The notes beneath the pieces were generated by a model. It did no database searches, was not told the origin of the DNA, and saw only the letters and a program-made list of their open reading frames with translations. Positions 59,907 through 64,000 of a DNA stretch of 64,000 nt are shown piece by piece; position 1 is the stretch's first letter; each line of letters starts with the position of its first letter. Both the position numbers and the translations under genes were made by a program. The stretch is from an uncultured Pelagibacteraceae bacterium (GTDB taxonomy: Bacteria > Pseudomonadota > Alphaproteobacteria > Pelagibacterales > Pelagibacteraceae), in contig CABYFA010000005.1 of NCBI GenBank assembly GCA_902518155.1, forward strand, positions 1 through 64,000, read 5' to 3'.

Positions 59907-62576
59907 ATGAAACCAGGCAAAATTAACTCTTACAAAACTTTCTCTGATATAGAAATAAATAATAAAAGATTTAAATTTTATTCATTAAAGAAAGCAGAAG
60001 AAAATGGTTTGGATGGTATTTCTAAATTACCAAAATCCATTAAGGTTTTGTTAGAAAATTTGTTAAGATATGAGGATGATGTATCGGTTACAAAAAATCA
60101 AATTGAGGCAATTAAAAGTTGGCTAAAAACAAAAAAATCTAAAAAAGAAATTGCTTATCGACCCGCGAGAGTGTTACTTCAAGATTACACTGGAATTCCT
60201 GCAGTGGCTGACTTGGCAGCTATGAGAGAAGCTGTGAAAGAAAAAAATAAAGATCCTAATAAAATTAATCCACTTTCTGCAGTAGATCTTGTTATTGACC
60301 ATTCAGTCCAAGTTGATCAGTCTGCTAAAGCAGATTCGTTCGATAAAAATGTTGAAATTGAATTTAATAGAAATGGTGAGAGATATTCCTTTTTGAAATG
60401 GGGTCAGCAAGCATTCAACAACTTTAGAATAGTTCCTCCTGGAACTGGAATTTGTCATCAGGTAAATTTAGAATATTTATCCAAAGTAGTATGGAGTGAA
60501 GAATTTGAAGGACAAAAATATCTTTTTCCAGATACATTGGTAGGAACTGATAGTCATACTACCATGGTTAATGGACTTTCAGTTTTAGGATGGGGAGTAG
60601 GTGGTATTGAAGCTGAGGCGGGTATGTTAGGTCAGCCCATTTCAATGCTTATTCCTGAAGTAATAGGTTTTGAAGTAAAAAATAAAATGCCAGAGGGTAC
60701 TACTGCAACAGACTTAGTTTTAACGGTTGTTAAAATGTTGAGAGACAAGGGTGTAGTTGGAAAGTTTGTAGAATTTTATGGTGATGGTTTAAAGAATTTA
60801 ACTTTAGCTGATCGTGCAACAATTGCAAATATGGCTCCAGAGTATGGAGCTACTTGTGGTTTTTTTCCAATAGATGAAGAAACTTTAAAGTATTTAAGAT
60901 TTTCTGGTAGAGATGAAATGACTGTAAAGATAGTTGAGGAATATGCAAAAGCTCAGGGTTTGTGGTCTAGTGAAGATATTGAATTTACTGATACTTTGAC
61001 TTTAGATATGACAACTATTGTTCCTACTATCTCGGGACCGAAAAGACCACAAGACAAGGTTTTATTAACTGATGCTTCAACTAGTTTTAAGAAAAGTTTT
61101 TCTGGAGTAACTGGTAAAAAAGATTTTTCAGTTTCAAAAGTTAAAGATAAAGAATATTCAATAAAAGATGGGTCTATTTTAATTGCAGCAATTACATCTT
61201 GTACAAATACTTCTAATCCAAATGTATTGATTGGAGCAGGACTTTTAGCTAAGAAAGCAGTAGAGTTAGGATTGGAAGTAAAACCTTGGGTTAAAACTTC
61301 ATTAGCTCCAGGGTCACAAGTTGTAACTGACTATCTGGAAAAAGCAGGTTTAAACACTTATTTAGATAAACTTGGGTTTCATCTAGTTGGTTATGGTTGC
61401 ACTACGTGTATCGGAAATTCAGGTCCATTAGCTGATGAGATTGTTGACTCTATACAAAAAGAAAATATCTATGCTGTTTCGGTATTGTCTGGTAATAGAA
61501 ATTTTGAGGGTAGGATTTCTCCACATATAAAAGCAAATTATCTTGCCTCACCTCCATTAGTCGTTGCTTATGCTCTTGCCGGTCACATGAATTTTGATTT
61601 GTATAAAGATAGTTTCGGCAAAGATAAAAATGGCAAAGATATTTTTATGAAAGATATTTGGCCATCAAATAAAGAAATTGAAGATGTATTAAAATCATCT
61701 TTAAACCCAGAAATGTTTGTGAAAAGATATTCAAATGTTTCAGAGGGACCAAAACAATGGCAACAAATTAAAACAGAAAAAAGTAGTATTTACAATTGGG
61801 AAGAAAATTCTACATATGTAAAAAAACCACCTTTTTTTGAAAATCTTCCAGATCAACCAGAAGGTTTTAAAAAAATCCATGATGCTCGTCCATTATTAAT
61901 TTTGGGCGATATGGTAACTACAGATCATATCTCTCCTGCAGGTAACATTCAAAAAGAGAGTCCTACTGGAGAATATTTTATGAAACACCAAATTTTACCT
62001 AAAGATTATAATTCTTATGGTGCCAGAAGAGGAAATCACGAAGTAATGATGAGAGGAACATTTGCTAATATTAGAATACGAAATGAAATGGCACCAGGCA
62101 CAGAAGGTGGATTTACAACACTTTACCCAGAAAAAAAAGTGATGCCAATTTATGATGCAGTAGTTGAATATAAAAAACGAGGCACTGATTTAGTTGTAAT
62201 AGGTGGTAAAGAATATGGAACAGGCTCGTCAAGAGACTGGGCAGCGAAAGGAACCAAACTTTTAGGGGTAAAGACTGTAATTGCTGAAAGTTTTGAGAGA
62301 ATTCATAGATCTAACTTAATTGGAATGGGTATTTTACCATTACAATTTATTGATAATATTGATAGGAAAAAATTAAAATTAATTGGTTCAGAATTGATAA
62401 GTGTCATCAATCTTGAAAATGGAATTAATCCTTCTGATAAAGTTAAAGTAGAAATTAAGTATGCTTCAGGTGAGATTAAAACAATCCAAGCACTCTGTAG
62501 AATAGATACTAAAAATGAGCTAGAGTATTATAAAAATGGAGGCATATTACAATACGTCCTTCGAAATATGATTTAA
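59907..62576 (+). CDS. acnA: Aconitate hydratase A
   Basis: This is an 889-residue aconitase of the AcnA/IRP type, full length. Iron-sulfur cluster ligands are in ITSCTNTSNPNVLIGAG and GYGCTTCIGNSGPL. Substrate-binding motifs include GTDSHTTMVNGLSVLGWG and GTGSSRDWAAKGTKLLGVK. It isomerises citrate to isocitrate in the TCA cycle. It is followed two bases later by the YfgM-like gene. Confidence 0.97.
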   Translation: MKPGKINSYKTFSDIEINNKRFKFYSLKKAEENGLDGISKLPKSIKVLLENLLRYEDDVSVTKNQIEAIKSWLKTKKSKKEIAYRPARVLLQDYTGIPAVADLAAMREAVKEKNKDPNKINPLSAVDLVIDHSVQVDQSAKADSFDKNVEIEFNRNGERYSFLKWGQQAFNNFRIVPPGTGICHQVNLEYLSKVVWSEEFEGQKYLFPDTLVGTDSHTTMVNGLSVLGWGVGGIEAEAGMLGQPISMLIPEVIGFEVKNKMPEGTTATDLVLTVVKMLRDKGVVGKFVEFYGDGLKNLTLADRATIANMAPEYGATCGFFPIDEETLKYLRFSGRDEMTVKIVEEYAKAQGLWSSEDIEFTDTLTLDMTTIVPTISGPKRPQDKVLLTDASTSFKKSFSGVTGKKDFSVSKVKDKEYSIKDGSILIAAITSCTNTSNPNVLIGAGLLAKKAVELGLEVKPWVKTSLAPGSQVVTDYLEKAGLNTYLDKLGFHLVGYGCTTCIGNSGPLADEIVDSIQKENIYAVSVLSGNRNFEGRISPHIKANYLASPPLVVAYALAGHMNFDLYKDSFGKDKNGKDIFMKDIWPSNKEIEDVLKSSLNPEMFVKRYSNVSEGPKQWQQIKTEKSSIYNWEENSTYVKKPPFFENLPDQPEGFKKIHDARPLLILGDMVTTDHISPAGNIQKESPTGEYFMKHQILPKDYNSYGARRGNHEVMMRGTFANIRIRNEMAPGTEGGFTTLYPEKKVMPIYDAVVEYKKRGTDLVVIGGKEYGTGSSRDWAAKGTKLLGVKTVIAESFERIHRSNLIGMGILPLQFIDNIDRKKLKLIGSELISVINLENGINPSDKVKVEIKYASGEIKTIQALCRIDTKNELEYYKNGGILQYVLRNMI

Positions 62577-62578
62577 TT

Positions 62579-63223
62579 ATGGATGAAGATATAGCAATTA
62601 TAAATAGCAATACCAGAAATCAGAGAATTAAAGATTTTTTTATAAAAAATAAAAAATTTCTCATATCTGTTCTAATATTTTCGTTATTAATTCTGCTCGG
62701 TTTTTACTCATATCAAATCTATCAAGATAGAAATAAGATTAAAATTTCAGACAAATATAATAGCTCAATCATTAAACATAAGAATGGAGATAACTCTGGG
62801 ATAGTATCGGCGATGCAAGAAATAGTAGAAAATAAAGATCCAACCTATTCTCCATTGGCTTTATATTATTTGATAGATAATGAGCTAGTGAGTGATAAAA
62901 ATCAGATTAATAGCTTGTTTGATATATTGATTAACAAAACTTCATTGGATAGTGAAATTAAGTATCTTATTATTTATAAAAAAGCTCTTTATAATGCCGA
63001 TATAATCAATGAAGCTCAAATTTTAGAAATTTTAAATCCGGTAATTAATTCAAAAAGTGTTTGGAAGTCTCATGCTTTATATTTGATAGCAGAGTATTTT
63101 TACTCTAAAGGTGAAAAGCAAAAATCCAAAGAATTTTTCAGTCAAATAATTACTTTAGAAAATGCTAATTTGGATATACTCAAGGAAACACAAAAAAGAC
63201 TAAACAGAGATTTGAGTGAATAA
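62579..63223 (+). CDS. YfgM-like TPR protein with N-terminal membrane anchor
   Basis: The 214 residues have a cytoplasmic N-terminus, one membrane helix (about 28-47) and a periplasmic helical TPR-like region, as in YfgM (TPR_21 family), an ancillary subunit of the SecYEG translocon. The downstream gene is BamB-like; yfgM next to bamB (yfgL) is a common arrangement in proteobacteria. Its end overlaps the bamB start by eight bases. Confidence 0.75.
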   Translation: MDEDIAIINSNTRNQRIKDFFIKNKKFLISVLIFSLLILLGFYSYQIYQDRNKIKISDKYNSSIIKHKNGDNSGIVSAMQEIVENKDPTYSPLALYYLIDNELVSDKNQINSLFDILINKTSLDSEIKYLIIYKKALYNADIINEAQILEILNPVINSKSVWKSHALYLIAEYFYSKGEKQKSKEFFSQIITLENANLDILKETQKRLNRDLSE

Positions 63224-64000
63224 AGTATTTGTAATATTAATATTTTCAATTTTTTTATCTAATTGCTCTCTTAATGAAAATTCAAAAATATGGAATAAAA
63301 AAGAAAAAATTGAAAATGAAAAAAGGGTCTCAAAAAAAATTCTTTCAGAAAAAGAGGTAATTTCCAGAGAATTTAATCCTTTATTAAAATTAGACTTATC
63401 AAAAAATGAGCAAAACAATAAAATTTTTGATCCACTAAATAACTTTGGATCATCAAAATATAACGGCCAGATTAATAAAATTAACAATTATAAATTTTCA
63501 AAACTAGAAAATTTTAATCAATTTAATTTTGAACCACTGATTTTAAATAACGGCGTAATAGTCTTTGAAAAGAAAGGAACTATTATTAGGTTTAATGATG
63601 ATAAAAAAATTGTTTGGAAAAATAACTTTTATTCAAAAACAGAAAAGAAAATTCATCCCACCTTATCATTCGCAATGAAAGATAAAAATTTGTTAGTTGC
63701 AGATAGTATAGCTAAAATTTCAAATATTAATTTAGAAACTGGAAATTTAATTTGGTCAAAAAAAAGTGAATATCCATTTAATTCAGAAATCAAAATTTTT
63801 AAAGACAAATTTTTTGTAGTTGATTTCAAAAATACTTTGAGATGTTTTTATATAAAAGATGGTACAGAGTGCTGGAATATAAAAACTGAAGATTCTTTTA
63901 TAGTTTCTAATTCAAAATTCTCAATGTTAATAAAAGATAATTTAGTGATATATAATAATTCTCTTGGGGATATAACTGCAGTAGATATTTTATCTGGTTT
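63216..64000 (+). CDS. bamB: BamB-like outer-membrane assembly lipoprotein (3' truncated)
   Basis: The ORF track misses this gene because it runs off the window. It starts at GTG 63216 inside the end of the YfgM-like gene and stays open for 261 codons. It has a lipoprotein signal peptide (FLSNC, Cys about 17), a charged linker to about residue 110, then PQQ-like propeller repeats (PLILNNGVIVFEKKGTIIRF, NLETGNLIW). BamB helps the BAM complex insert outer-membrane proteins. The linker is longer and less conserved than in E. coli. Confidence 0.82.
   Translation, partial: MNKVFVILIFSIFLSNCSLNENSKIWNKKEKIENEKRVSKKILSEKEVISREFNPLLKLDLSKNEQNNKIFDPLNNFGSSKYNGQINKINNYKFSKLENFNQFNFEPLILNNGVIVFEKKGTIIRFNDDKKIVWKNNFYSKTEKKIHPTLSFAMKDKNLLVADSIAKISNINLETGNLIWSKKSEYPFNSEIKIFKDKFFVVDFKNTLRCFYIKDGTECWNIKTEDSFIVSNSKFSMLIKDNLVIYNNSLGDITAVDILSG

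Overview
This window looks like a chromosome fragment from a free-living marine alphaproteobacterium of the SAR11 type (Pelagibacterales). The sequence is very AT-rich, genes sit end to end with many TAATG and ATGA overlaps, and intergenic gaps are tiny. The gene set (tandem liv-type and polyamine ABC transporters, an ectoine-hydrolase-like gene, acnA followed by a YfgM-like gene and bamB) fits that group. The assignment is inferred from gene content, not from a marker gene. I saw no tRNA, rRNA, CRISPR array, insertion sequence or integrase.

Region 1 (1-21.3 kb) is a nearly complete type IV pilus locus: minor pilins pilV (5' truncated), pilW and pilX, a small secreted unknown, a giant pilY1, prepilin peptidase pilD, a pilM-pilN fusion, pilO, pilP, pilQ, pilB, pilC and two pilins. 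No retraction ATPase (pilT) is visible. Signalling genes of the Rsb partner-switching type are threaded through it: a GAF-PP2C (SpoIIE) phosphatase, an RsbW-like kinase and two tandem STAS antagonists. An 860-base non-coding stretch before pilMN holds eight identical copies of TCTAACACAA, four on each strand, ending in a possible leaderless promoter. It also holds a small frameshifted reading frame.

Region 2 (21.4-31 kb) continues the signalling theme. It contains an ammonium transporter fused to a PP2C phosphatase, a TPR/beta-barrel protein, a FecR-domain protein with an extreme lysine-rich tail, a CHASE2-PP2C phosphatase, a small lipoprotein and an autotransporter-like protein. Together with region 1, three PP2C phosphatases with different input domains could feed two STAS proteins and one kinase. 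The most interesting hypothesis here is a switch that ties pilus or surface state to ammonium and envelope signals. Its output partner is not visible.

Region 3 (31-45 kb) is nutrient import and export: glutaredoxin and a DUF2805-type protein on the minus strand, a LysE exporter behind a 5' hairpin, a liv-type ABC system (binding protein, terminator, permeases, ATPases), AzlCD, a CsiD/GlaH glutarate hydroxylase, a ProC-like reductase, and a second complete liv-type ABC system whose binding protein is convergent.

Region 4 (45-64 kb) is catabolism and housekeeping: a EutA-like racemase-fold protein with a DoeA-like ectoine hydrolase, a PotABCD-type polyamine transporter, a FadN-like bifunctional enzyme, a membrane cyclophilin, a secreted metalloprotease, an agmatinase-family ureohydrolase, an aldehyde dehydrogenase, an ArgE-like deacylase, CsaA, a second LysE exporter, aconitase, a YfgM-like protein and a 3'-truncated BamB lipoprotein.
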